Notes under the pieces: model-generated | The model's input: the letters and a program-made list of their open reading frames with translations, nothing else | The model's database searches: none | Told to the model about the DNA's origin: nothing | DNA from: Pedobacter chinensis | Lineage (GTDB): Bacteria; Bacteroidota; Bacteroidia; Sphingobacteriales; Sphingobacteriaceae | NCBI RefSeq assembly: GCF_003339865.1 | Contig: NZ_QPKV01000003.1 | Coordinates: 248,001-312,000 of the forward strand | Direction: 5' to 3' | DNA length: 64,000 nucleotides | Position numbers and translations under genes: made by a program | Shown: piece by piece, positions 16,252 through 24,044 of the stretch | Layout of the letters: every line of letters starts with the position of its first letter | How positions within the stretch are numbered: position 1 is the stretch's first letter

Positions 16252-16656
16252 CTAATTCCTAAAAATGCAATTGAAAACATGTAAAGCAACTCTGGTGGAG
16301 AGTGGAGGGGCTTTGTTCGTAATTTTGTTAAAAAATTGCGGAGTGATGTTGGAGAGGAATTCTAAAACAGGAGAATGAAGAAAAAGCTGAATGGAAAACA
16401 ACTTCGGCATTTCAATTTTCGCCGCAGTTTGATGGCTGTCTTTGACTTTAACAGTAACTTGTGTATTCTTGCAGCAGCCATCATCTTTTATCTTTTCAGC
16501 GGGAATATCCATGCAAAATTTGCAGGAAACTTCATCACTAAATAGTTTTACATTTTCTAATTTACCACCACAAAAGTGTAAACTTAAAGCCAAACCCATA
16601 ACACTTACTGCATATAATACAGTTAAAGAAAGTGCTATTTTTTGTTTTAACTTCAT
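16252..16656 (-). CDS. HYC_CC_PP-type small membrane or exported protein
   Basis: 134 residues from the ATG at 16656; a TACCTTTG box (16662-16669) overlapping the longer frame argues against an upstream start. An N-terminal hydrophobic helix runs into LHFCGG (Cys29), then CKFC (Cys45, Cys48), a CC pair (Cys61-62) and a late APPLS. This layout matches the family I recall as HYC_CC_PP from Bacteroidota, function unknown. The conserved cysteines suit soft-metal binding or redox, in keeping with the downstream HMA genes. Confidence 0.75.
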   Translation of the reverse strand: MKLKQKIALSLTVLYAVSVMGLALSLHFCGGKLENVKLFSDEVSCKFCMDIPAEKIKDDGCCKNTQVTVKVKDSHQTAAKIEMPKLFSIQLFLHSPVLEFLSNITPQFFNKITNKAPPLSTRVALHVFNCIFRN

Positions 16657-16661
16657 GAGTA

Positions 16662-16669
16662 CAAAGGTA
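16662..16669 (-). promoter_or_regulatory. -7 box for the metal cluster
   Basis: TACCTTTG on the minus strand, a TAnnTTTG match. The predicted start of transcription falls within a few bases of the ATG at 16656, so the message may be nearly leaderless. No TTG at ideal spacing. Confidence 0.4.
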
Positions 16670-16750
16670 AAGCAAAAAATTTCAAATAATGAGTTCATTT
16701 ATTTATTGAATTTCATTTTTTAGCTTAATTTAGCCTCAAACACCATTCAA

Positions 16751-17473
16751 ATGAAGAAATTAATCTTGTTCATCTGTACATTTTCAGTGCTTTCTGTCTT
16801 TGCCGCAAAGCCGAAAAATCAATACATCCGAATCAAAACCGAGTTTGGCGAATGCATTATAAAATTATATAATGAAACGCCTTTACATCGTGATAATTTT
16901 TTAAAACTTACAAAAGAAGGTTACTACAATGGTACACTCTTTCATCGGGTAATAAAAGATTTTATGATTCAGGGAGGCGATCCTGATTCAAGAAATGCAA
17001 AGCCCGATTCTTTGTTAGGAGATGGCGGACCGAAATACACTATTCCTGCAGAATTTAGAGATAGTTTGTTCCATAAGAAAGGTGTTTTGGCTGCGGCAAG
17101 AGAAGGAGACGGCATCAATCCCGAAAAGGCATCTAGCGGTAGTCAGTTTTATCTGGTTCAGGGAAAAGTTTTTACAGATGAACAGCTAAACAGTTTAGAA
17201 GAAAAACGCCTGAAGTTTAAAATACCAGAATGGCAGAGACAAGTTTACAAAACCCTGGGCGGAACACCGCATCTGGACAGAAATTATACCGTTTATGGCG
17301 AAATTGTTATCGGTTTGGAAATGGTTGATCAAATAGCTTCAGTAGTAACAGACAAAAATAATCGGCCAAAACAGGATATTAAAATGGATATTACAATATT
17401 GAAAAAAAGAGAGGTAAAGAAATTGGAAAAACAGTTGGCCGCAGATTCTTTAAAACAAAAAACTACTATGTAA
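16751..17473 (+). CDS. Exported cyclophilin-type peptidyl-prolyl isomerase
   Basis: 240 residues, signal peptide MKKLILFICTFSVLSVFA, then a cyclophilin fold: FHRVIKDFMIQGGDP (catalytic Arg in FHRV), GSQFYLVQG and YTVYGEIVIGLEMVDQIA. Assists folding of proteins in the periplasm. Some residues are inserted relative to minimal cyclophilins (EEKRLKFKIPEW...), as in other Bacteroidota. The 3' end overlaps the stop end of the convergent ParE-like toxin gene by 8 bp. Confidence 0.92.
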   Translation: MKKLILFICTFSVLSVFAAKPKNQYIRIKTEFGECIIKLYNETPLHRDNFLKLTKEGYYNGTLFHRVIKDFMIQGGDPDSRNAKPDSLLGDGGPKYTIPAEFRDSLFHKKGVLAAAREGDGINPEKASSGSQFYLVQGKVFTDEQLNSLEEKRLKFKIPEWQRQVYKTLGGTPHLDRNYTVYGEIVIGLEMVDQIASVVTDKNNRPKQDIKMDITILKKREVKKLEKQLAADSLKQKTTM

Positions 17474-17756
17474 TCAGAGGCTCTTGTCTGTTATCAAAAA
17501 AGAATAAAATTCTTATTTCTTCCTGATGAATTTGGTAGTAGAAAGATGTATATTTCGAAATAACACCCTTTCTTACCGTGTTATTAAAAGAAATGGGCTC
17601 GTAGATAAAAGGTTGTTGTGCTACCAAATCGATTTTTTGATATGTGCTATGAATAAATTTTCGAGCATATTCATACCCCCAATTTTCCTCGATAAAAATA
17701 GCGATTGCTAACAATGTTTCGTAAGCTTCTTCAGAAAAGGAAACGCTTAATTCCAT
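17466..17756 (-). CDS. ParE/RelE-family toxin
   Basis: 96-residue basic-aromatic protein with the RelE/ParE outline: N-terminal helices (SEEAYETLLAIAIFIEENWG), then strands with VRKGVISKYTSFYYQI and a terminal EIRILFFFDNRQEP. ParE-type members poison gyrase while RelE-type members cut mRNA; sequence alone does not decide. The gene overlaps its upstream antitoxin by 10 bp and the convergent cyclophilin gene by 8 bp. Confidence 0.82.
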   Translation of the reverse strand: MELSVSFSEEAYETLLAIAIFIEENWGYEYARKFIHSTYQKIDLVAQQPFIYEPISFNNTVRKGVISKYTSFYYQIHQEEIRILFFFDNRQEPLIT

Positions 17757-17974
17757 TTCTCAGAAAGTCTTTTCTTAACTTCATTGAAAGGAATTAGTTT
17801 TCCCTGTTTTGCTTGTTCTAAACCTTTATTAATTCCTTGTTTAACCTTTTCAGGTAATATATCATTTTCTGAATTAATATTTGAAAGGATTGTTTCTACC
17901 CGAACTAAAAGATTTTCGTCATCAGTCTCAAATACTTTTTTTGCGATTTCTATTTTCAACTCTTCAATGCTCAT
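17747..17974 (-). CDS. Antitoxin partner of the ParE-like toxin
   Basis: 75 residues from the ATG at 17974; the frame extends nine codons upstream, but MSIEELKIEI is the more usual beginning for this kind of protein. It is acidic and helical, with a C-terminal segment (IPFNEVKKRLSEKWN) like the toxin-binding tail of small addiction-module antitoxins. No clear helix-turn-helix or ribbon-helix-helix is visible, so DNA binding is uncertain. It overlaps the toxin gene, toxin second, the usual type II order. Confidence 0.78.
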   Translation of the reverse strand: MSIEELKIEIAKKVFETDDENLLVRVETILSNINSENDILPEKVKQGINKGLEQAKQGKLIPFNEVKKRLSEKWN

Positions 17975-18064
17975 AAACAAATTTAACAAAAGGAAAATCA
18001 ATTACTAAGCATTTATTCAATTAATTTCTAAATTTACCCATTACGATAATTCTGACACTATTGA

Positions 18065-18832
18065 ATGAAAATCATCTCCTATAACGTTAACGGCATCAGG
18101 GCCGCAAGTACCAAAAACTTTTTCGGATGGTTGCAGGCTACGAATGCCGATATGGTCTGCTTGCAGGAAGTAAAAGCTTTTCCCATACAAATCCCTGAAA
18201 TTATTGCATTAGTTGAGCAACTTGGTTATTATCATTACTGGTTTCCTGCAGAAAAAAAAGGTTATAGCGGAGTAGCAATTTTAACCAAAATAAAACCAAA
18301 CAACGTAGCATTTGGCTGTGGCGAAGAATGGATAGATAAAGAAGGAAGAATTTTAAGAGCAGATTTTGATGATTTTTCATTGATGAGCTTGTATATGCCA
18401 TCGGGTTCGAGCGGAGACGAACGTCAGCTTAAAAAATATGCTTTCATGGCGTTCTTCGATGCATATATTGGAGCATTACGTAAAGAAATTCCTAACTTAA
18501 TTGTCAGCGGAGACTATAACATCTGCCACACTTCAATTGATATTCATAATCCTAAATCAAACGCAAATTCATCAGGTTTTTTACCAGAAGAACGGGAATG
18601 GATGCAATTATTTTTAGATAATGGTTTTATTGATGCTTTCCGTCATTTTAATAAAGACCCTCATCATTATACCTGGTGGAGCTACAGAGCGGGTTCAAGA
18701 GGTAAAAACCTGGGTTGGCGAATCGACTACCACCTGGCTACCCGATCAATGGAGCATAGATTAAAAAATGTAAGGATTTTGCCAGATGCGATCCATTCAG
18801 ATCATTGCCCGGTTTTGTTAGAAATGGATTAA
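18065..18832 (+). CDS. xth: Exodeoxyribonuclease III / AP endonuclease
   Basis: 255-residue endonuclease/exonuclease/phosphatase-fold enzyme that nicks abasic sites and trims 3' ends in base-excision repair. Motifs: SYNVNGIRAA at the N-terminus, CLQEVKA with the metal-binding Glu, SGDYNICHTSIDI with the catalytic Asp/Asn, LGWRIDYHLA and the terminal SDHCPVLLEM with catalytic Asp-His. Full length. It is followed by an inverted-repeat element that fills the gap to hutI. Confidence 0.95.
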   Translation: MKIISYNVNGIRAASTKNFFGWLQATNADMVCLQEVKAFPIQIPEIIALVEQLGYYHYWFPAEKKGYSGVAILTKIKPNNVAFGCGEEWIDKEGRILRADFDDFSLMSLYMPSGSSGDERQLKKYAFMAFFDAYIGALRKEIPNLIVSGDYNICHTSIDIHNPKSNANSSGFLPEEREWMQLFLDNGFIDAFRHFNKDPHHYTWWSYRAGSRGKNLGWRIDYHLATRSMEHRLKNVRILPDAIHSDHCPVLLEMD

Positions 18833-18833
18833 T

Positions 18834-18924
18834 TTTGGTTAGGCGGTTAATTGTTGAATCGGTTAACTGTTGTGCTAAATAACGATTAACCAATTTATAA
18901 AATTTAACCATTAACCTAACCAAA
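18834..18924. repeat. Inverted-repeat element spanning the xth-hutI gap
   Basis: Terminal arms TTTGGTTAGG (18834-18843) and CCTAACCAAA (18915-18924) are perfect inverted repeats; the last A is the first base of the hutI ATG. Inside, two GGTTAA on the left face two TTAACC on the right. The whole intergenic region can fold into one long hairpin. Confidence 0.7.
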
Positions 18925-20171
18925 TGCTAATCACAAATATTAAAGGTCTCGTTGGCTTACATCCCAAAGAAAAATCAGTTATTCGGGGCAATGAGATGCA
19001 TCATTTGCCTGTTTTAGAAAACGCATGGCTTTTAATTGAAGATGATTTGATTAAAGATTTTGGCGAAATGAATTCGATTCCGCCTCAAATCTCAAGTTTG
19101 CCATCTCAACTCTCCGTAAAAGGCAAATATGTTTTTCCATCCTGGTGTGATAGCCACACGCATATTGTTTTTGCAGCTTCAAGGGAGGAAGAATTTGCAA
19201 TGAAAATTCAAGGCAAAACCTATGAAGAAATTGCAGCAGCTGGGGGTGGTATCTTAAATTCGGCAAATAAATTACAACACACTACTGAAGATGAGTTGTT
19301 TGAAAGCGCATCGGCAAGGTTGAAAAAAATGATTTTACAGGGAACGGGTGCCGTGGAAATTAAAAGTGGTTATGGTTTAACTGTTGAAAGCGAACTCAAA
19401 ATGTTAAAGGTAATCAGTCGATTGAAGGCTAGTTTTCCAATCCCGATAAAAGCGACTTTTCTGGCTGCTCATGCTTATCCAAAAGAGTTTCAGAATAACC
19501 ATCAGGCATATCTCGATTTAATCATTAATGAAATGCTGCCGCAAATTGCAGCCGAAAATCTGGCTGATTATATTGATGTTTTCTGTGAGAAAGGCTTTTT
19601 TTCAGTTGAAGAAACGGATCAGATTTTAAAAGCAGGCGCAAAATATGGTTTAAAACCTAAAATCCATGCAAACCAGCTTTCGGTTTCAGGAGCGGTAGAG
19701 GTTGCCGTAAAAAACAATGCTGTTTCTGTTGACCACCTGGAAGAAACCAACGCTGATACGATAGAAAATTTAAGAAATTCAGAAACCATTGTAACGTTGT
19801 TGCCATCATGCTCGTTTTACTTAGGGATTCCGTTTGCTAATGCAAAAGGCTTTCTTGCGGCAGATTTACCCGTTGCATTGGCTACAGATTTTAACCCTGG
19901 TTCAACTCCATCTGGCAACATGAATTTTGTGGTTTCATTAGGTTGTATTAAACTTAAAATGCAGCCAGAGCAAGCAATTAATGCAGCAACATTAAATGGC
20001 GCTGCTGCTATGGAAATCAGTAACAATTATGGAAGCATTGCGATTGGCAAGCGAGCCAACTTATTTATCACACAACCAATGCCCTCAATTGCGTATTTGC
20101 CTTACAGTTTTGGCGAAACGCAAATAGAGACAGTTATTTTAAATGGCGAAATTTACAATGGACAACCTTAA
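18924..20171 (+). CDS. hutI: Imidazolonepropionase
   Basis: 415-residue amidohydrolase that opens the imidazolone ring in the third step of histidine degradation, giving N-formimino-glutamate. Metal-site motifs: DSHTHIVFA near residue 74, KIHANQLS with the central His, and ATDFNPGS with the conserved Asp; EIKSGYGLT is typical of HutI. It is cytoplasmic. The gene overlaps hutG by 14 bp. The first two pathway genes (hutH, hutU) are not in the window. Confidence 0.96.
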   Translation: MLITNIKGLVGLHPKEKSVIRGNEMHHLPVLENAWLLIEDDLIKDFGEMNSIPPQISSLPSQLSVKGKYVFPSWCDSHTHIVFAASREEEFAMKIQGKTYEEIAAAGGGILNSANKLQHTTEDELFESASARLKKMILQGTGAVEIKSGYGLTVESELKMLKVISRLKASFPIPIKATFLAAHAYPKEFQNNHQAYLDLIINEMLPQIAAENLADYIDVFCEKGFFSVEETDQILKAGAKYGLKPKIHANQLSVSGAVEVAVKNNAVSVDHLEETNADTIENLRNSETIVTLLPSCSFYLGIPFANAKGFLAADLPVALATDFNPGSTPSGNMNFVVSLGCIKLKMQPEQAINAATLNGAAAMEISNNYGSIAIGKRANLFITQPMPSIAYLPYSFGETQIETVILNGEIYNGQP

Positions 20172-21150
20172 AATATATTCGCAAAGCGATATCAATAACC
20201 TGATTATTTATCGCGATGGCGAAACTAAACTCGGAGAAAAGGTTGAAATATATAGTCATTTGAAAGAAAATACTTCGTCAATAGCAGCAATCTCACTCGA
20301 AGGATTGGCGGCTAGCAAGTCGAGGTTTGTGCTTTTGGGTATTCCTGAAGATATTGGTGTTCGGGCAAATTTAGGCATCGCAGGGGCATCAACTACCTGG
20401 CGATCAAGTTTGATAGCTTTTCTTAATATCCAGAGTAATCGCTTTTTAACTGGAGATGAGGTTTTAATTTTGGGTCATTTTGAAATAGAGGAACCAGAAG
20501 ATTCATCAATAAATGGCTTGAGAAGTAAAGTTGCTCAAATGGATGATTTGGTTTACCCTGTTATTGAAAAAATTGTAGCTTCTGGCAAAATCCCAATTGT
20601 TATTGGAGGTGGGCACAACAACGCTTATCCAATAATTAAAGGTACGTCCATTGCAAAAAAAGAAGCTATTGATGTTTTGAATATTGATGCACATGCAGAT
20701 TTACGCGGGCTGGAGGGAAGACACAGTGGAAATGGATTTACTTATGCCCTGGCTGAAAACTACCTTGACCATTATTTCATGTACGGCCTTCATCAAAGTT
20801 ATAATAACGAAGCAATTCTGAATCAGATCGAAATCAATCCCAAACTTAAAGCCGTGTTTTTTGATGATATTTTAAAAGGGAAAGATGATCAGGATCTGCT
20901 TTCTGAAATTAATGCTGCGGCAGGATTAGAGATAGATTTAGATTGCGTTCAAAATGTGCTTTCCAGTGCAGAAACGCCATCAGGTTTTGCTGTAAATGAT
21001 ATTCGAAAATTAATTTTAACCAACGAAAAGAAATTCTCCTATCTACACATCAGCGAGGGCGCAACAAGATTGCTTGATGGCAGAGTAAGTAAATTAACCT
21101 CAAAATTGATTGCATATTTGGTCAGTGACTTTGTTAAGACGCAGCGATAA
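20158..21150 (+). CDS. hutG: Formimidoylglutamase / arginase-family hydrolase
   Basis: 330 residues from the ATG at 20158 (another ATG lies five codons upstream; the chosen start gives the usual MDNLKIYSQ beginning). Ureohydrolase fold with two-manganese motifs: GGGHNNAY, NIDAHADLR and LEIDLDCV; the last begins Glu instead of Asp. Acts after HutI to split formimino-glutamate to glutamate and formamide. It overlaps hutI, so the pair is translationally coupled. The specific substrate is inferred from the partner. Confidence 0.9.
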   Translation: MDNLKIYSQSDINNLIIYRDGETKLGEKVEIYSHLKENTSSIAAISLEGLAASKSRFVLLGIPEDIGVRANLGIAGASTTWRSSLIAFLNIQSNRFLTGDEVLILGHFEIEEPEDSSINGLRSKVAQMDDLVYPVIEKIVASGKIPIVIGGGHNNAYPIIKGTSIAKKEAIDVLNIDAHADLRGLEGRHSGNGFTYALAENYLDHYFMYGLHQSYNNEAILNQIEINPKLKAVFFDDILKGKDDQDLLSEINAAAGLEIDLDCVQNVLSSAETPSGFAVNDIRKLILTNEKKFSYLHISEGATRLLDGRVSKLTSKLIAYLVSDFVKTQR

Positions 21151-21182
21151 TTCAGTATGATGAGTGACCGAAAAATCCAATT

Positions 21183-21341
21183 CTATAAATGCTCTGCTTC
21201 GTATTTTTCGCCTGCTTTTAACATCAATTCAATTTGCTTTAAATCATCGGCAGTAAGCTCTTCCTTTTCCTGCAATTCAAATAACGCGATCATGTTGTCT
21301 TCGTATTGCTTTTCGGTTTTAATAACGATCTCCTGTGCCAT
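21183..21341 (-). CDS. Small acidic protein resembling the N-terminus of HigA-type antitoxins
   Basis: 52 residues from the ATG at 21341 (a longer frame would run into the upstream gene). Highly acidic, helical, with the pattern TEKQYEDNMIALFEL ... LKAGEKYEAEHL. This looks like the first part of COG5499-type HigA antitoxins, which have a similar TE-x-Y-E...YEEEH segment before the helix-turn-helix; here the protein stops at that point. It lies 10 bp downstream of the folate cyclo-ligase gene. It may instead be an ordinary small housekeeping protein. Confidence 0.55.
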   Translation of the reverse strand: MAQEIVIKTEKQYEDNMIALFELQEKEELTADDLKQIELMLKAGEKYEAEHL

Positions 21342-21351
21342 GATGTTAAAC

Positions 21352-21912
21352 TTAAAATTTGATGGTTTCTGTTGGTGTAATGCAAAAATCCAAACGAATG
21401 TCGTGTTGATCAACATCATCGATCTGATCGATTGCAGGATGCAAAGATAAGCCTATTTTTTGAGCATTTATATTTTCAAGAAAGCGGTCGTAAAAGCCTT
21501 TGCCATAACCAACCCGATAACCTTTTTTATCAAAAGCGAGCAACGGTACCAAAACCAGATCTATTTCGCCATCATGAACATTTCCTTTTTGAGGTTCCAG
21601 GATATTGTAGAGGTTCTTCTGCAGATCGTAAATACCCAAATATTCATGATGTGACATCAATGCCGTTTCAAAATCAGCTTTCGGGACAATAATTTTAATT
21701 TCTGGATGATGTTCTGCCAGCCATTCGATCAGCAAAAATGTATTTGGTTCTCGCTTATCCGTAATTGGCAAAAAGATATGCAGTGTTTTTATAGCGCTGA
21801 AATCCAGGGTAACGAATTGCCTTAACAATCCGGCGTTCAGAAATTCATAATCTTTATCATTTATCGATAATCTATCTTTTAACGCTTGTTTTCTGATTTG
21901 AGCTTTCACCAT
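21352..21912 (-). CDS. 5-formyltetrahydrofolate cyclo-ligase
   Basis: 186-residue enzyme that recycles 5-formyl-THF to 5,10-methenyl-THF using ATP. The family signature LVPLLAFDKKGYRVGYGKGFYDRFL is present (quoted here in pieces: LVPLLAFDKKGYRVGYGK, GFYDRFL), as is the N-terminal KAQIRKQALKDR that begins these proteins. Full length and cytoplasmic. A TAACTTTG box (21918-21925) lies just upstream of the ATG. Confidence 0.94.
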   Translation of the reverse strand: MVKAQIRKQALKDRLSINDKDYEFLNAGLLRQFVTLDFSAIKTLHIFLPITDKREPNTFLLIEWLAEHHPEIKIIVPKADFETALMSHHEYLGIYDLQKNLYNILEPQKGNVHDGEIDLVLVPLLAFDKKGYRVGYGKGFYDRFLENINAQKIGLSLHPAIDQIDDVDQHDIRLDFCITPTETIKF

Positions 21913-22087
21913 AATAACAAAGTTAGCTATTTATAACAATTCGATTGATGGCTTGTTTCGGGCGTTAATATCTATCTGTTAATCATTGTTGTTGCTTTTA
22001 ATCATCAGAAAAAACCTTTTACTCGACCTGTGTTTAGATGAATTCAGAATGAAATTTGGTTGATAATAGGTCATTTGCGCAAATAAA

Positions 22088-22128
22088 TACCGTAAAAAAA
22101 CGGTACACAATACCTATTTGTAGGTATT
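22088..22128. promoter_or_regulatory. Two adjacent perfect hairpins upstream of the YcxB-like gene
   Basis: TACCGT-6-ACGGTA (22088-22105) is followed three bases later by AATACCTA-TTTG-TAGGTATT (22109-22128). Both are perfect dyads, 45 bp and more before the next gene's ATG at 22173. The second has the form of an operator for a response regulator; no regulator is identified. Confidence 0.45.
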
Positions 22129-22172
22129 TGAATAACGTTTATATGGCTTTACCTTAGTATTAATTAAGCCAG

Positions 22173-22694
22173 ATGAATTCTTTTCAATTAAAATATCATA
22201 AAAGCAACGTATTAATTGCTGCGTTAATTGGAGTTCCATCCATCGGAGCACTACTCATGCTCATGATTTTATTTTGCTTACCCATAAATGCACCATTATG
22301 GGCCATCACACTGCTTATTTTTTCTTTCTTATTGGTAATGATTCTGGCATTGAGATGGATTATTAAAAATCAGGTCTTCGTACCCTGCACGGTTACGATT
22401 AACAGACAAGGATTGCGCTTTAATATTGAAAAAGCCAGTCTTTTTTATGATAAAAAAAATTTCTTCTCAGCCTGGGAAAATATTGCATCTATATCAGAGA
22501 AGTTTGATGATCAAAATGGCGGTTATTATTATCAAATAAGGTTTAGAAAATCTTTCATCAAAGTCAATTTAAGTGCCCAAATAAATTGTGAGGAAGAGGC
22601 TGAACTTTTCTTTAAAGAATTAAGTTGTTTTCAAGACATACTTGATCTGTCAAAAATTGAATTTCCAGATAACTATAATCCTGTTTATATATAA
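22173..22694 (+). CDS. Membrane protein with YcxB-like domain
   Basis: 173 residues: two transmembrane helices in the first 70 residues (IAALIGVPSIGALLML and ITLLIFSFLLVMILAL), then a soluble region with strand-rich sequence (CTVTINRQGLRFNIEKA, WENIASISEKFD) as in YcxB-like / PH-like domains. No function known. It is monocistronic and preceded by two perfect hairpins. Confidence 0.65.
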   Translation: MNSFQLKYHKSNVLIAALIGVPSIGALLMLMILFCLPINAPLWAITLLIFSFLLVMILALRWIIKNQVFVPCTVTINRQGLRFNIEKASLFYDKKNFFSAWENIASISEKFDDQNGGYYYQIRFRKSFIKVNLSAQINCEEEAELFFKELSCFQDILDLSKIEFPDNYNPVYI

Positions 22695-22784
22695 TAGCCT
22701 TATTCCAAAAACGAGTGGAATAAAGCGGTTTGTTTACTAACAATTTTAGTTTTATTGGCTATGTTTGTTAGTAAATATCTTCCT

Positions 22785-24044
22785 ATGTCTTTTGATCGAA
22801 TTCGTGAAAAATTAAATATTCTTGCCGATGCCGCAAAGTATGATGTGTCATGCTCGTCAAGCGGTGGAAATAGAAAAAATGAAAACAAGGGACTTGGCAA
22901 CAGTCATGCTTCAGGCATTTGCCACACTTACACTGAAGATGGTCGCTGTGTATCCTTATTAAAAATTTTGTTAACCAATCATTGTATTTACGATTGTCTT
23001 TTTTGTGTTTCAAGAAAAAGCAATGATGTAAAAAGGGCTGCCTTTACGGTTGATGAAGTGGTGGAGCTTACCATGAACTTTTATCGCCGAAATTATATCG
23101 AGGGATTGTTTCTTAGTTCAGGGATTTTTAAGAATGCTGATTTTACCATGGAACGTTTGCTGTTGGTTTGTAAAAAGCTTCGGTTAGAACAAAAATATAA
23201 TGGTTACATCCACCTTAAAACCATTCCCGGAGCAAGTGACGATTTGATTAAAGAGGCGGGATTATATGCAGATCGCATGAGCATTAATTTGGAAATGCCT
23301 ACTGAAGCCGGACTAAAACTTTTAGCTCCTGAAAAAAACCATGCAGATGTAATTAAACCATTGGATTTTGTTCAGCAAAACATTGTTCAATTTGCAGCTG
23401 ATAAAAAACTGATCAAACATGTCCCTAAATTTGTTCCTGCTGGGCAAAGCACGCAAATGGTTATTGGAGCTACGCCAGAAAGTGATAAAGAAATTATGTA
23501 TACAGCCAATGCTTTTTACAAAAACTTTTCGCTAAAAAGAGTGTACTATTCTGGCTACGTGCCTATCAGCAACGATAACCGAATGCCCGTTTTGGGAACA
23601 CAACCACCGCTTTTACGCGAAAACAGATTATATCAAACCGACTGGCTCATGCGCTTTTACGGCTTTAAAGTCCAGGAAATTCTCAATGATGCAAATCCCA
23701 ATCTCGATATTGATATTGACCCGAAGCTGAGCTGGGCGATCAGAAATATGCAGCATTTTCCGGTGGATATCAATCAGGCTGATTACAAAATGATTTTACG
23801 TATTCCGGGAATCGGCGTAATGTCGGCACAAAAAATTGTTCAGGCCCGAAAGTTCGGAAAACTTAGAATTGATCAGTTGAAGAAAATTGGCGTGGCTTAT
23901 AACCGGGCCAGGCATTTTATCCGGTGTGCAGATAGTCCATATCAGTTGAAAGATTATCAAGGCACACAAATCAAAGCCTTTATTTTGGCAGAAAGTCAAA
24001 GTAAATACTTAAAAACAGATAATAATCAATTGATTCTTTTCTGA
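22785..24044 (+). CDS. Radical-SAM putative DNA modification/repair protein (TIGR03916 type)
   Basis: 419 residues from the ATG at 22785; two earlier candidate starts (TTG 22755, ATG 22761) are disfavoured because TATGTTTG (22760-22767) looks like a -7 box and because relatives begin near this ATG. The [4Fe-4S]-binding cluster is Cys67-x3-Cys71-x2-Cys74. The C-terminal third contains a helix-hairpin-helix (RIPGIGVMSAQKIVQARK). Related to spore-photoproduct lyase; it is usually encoded with the following gene, as here (TIGR03915). It overlaps that gene by one base. Confidence 0.9.
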   Translation: MSFDRIREKLNILADAAKYDVSCSSSGGNRKNENKGLGNSHASGICHTYTEDGRCVSLLKILLTNHCIYDCLFCVSRKSNDVKRAAFTVDEVVELTMNFYRRNYIEGLFLSSGIFKNADFTMERLLLVCKKLRLEQKYNGYIHLKTIPGASDDLIKEAGLYADRMSINLEMPTEAGLKLLAPEKNHADVIKPLDFVQQNIVQFAADKKLIKHVPKFVPAGQSTQMVIGATPESDKEIMYTANAFYKNFSLKRVYYSGYVPISNDNRMPVLGTQPPLLRENRLYQTDWLMRFYGFKVQEILNDANPNLDIDIDPKLSWAIRNMQHFPVDINQADYKMILRIPGIGVMSAQKIVQARKFGKLRIDQLKKIGVAYNRARHFIRCADSPYQLKDYQGTQIKAFILAESQSKYLKTDNNQLILF

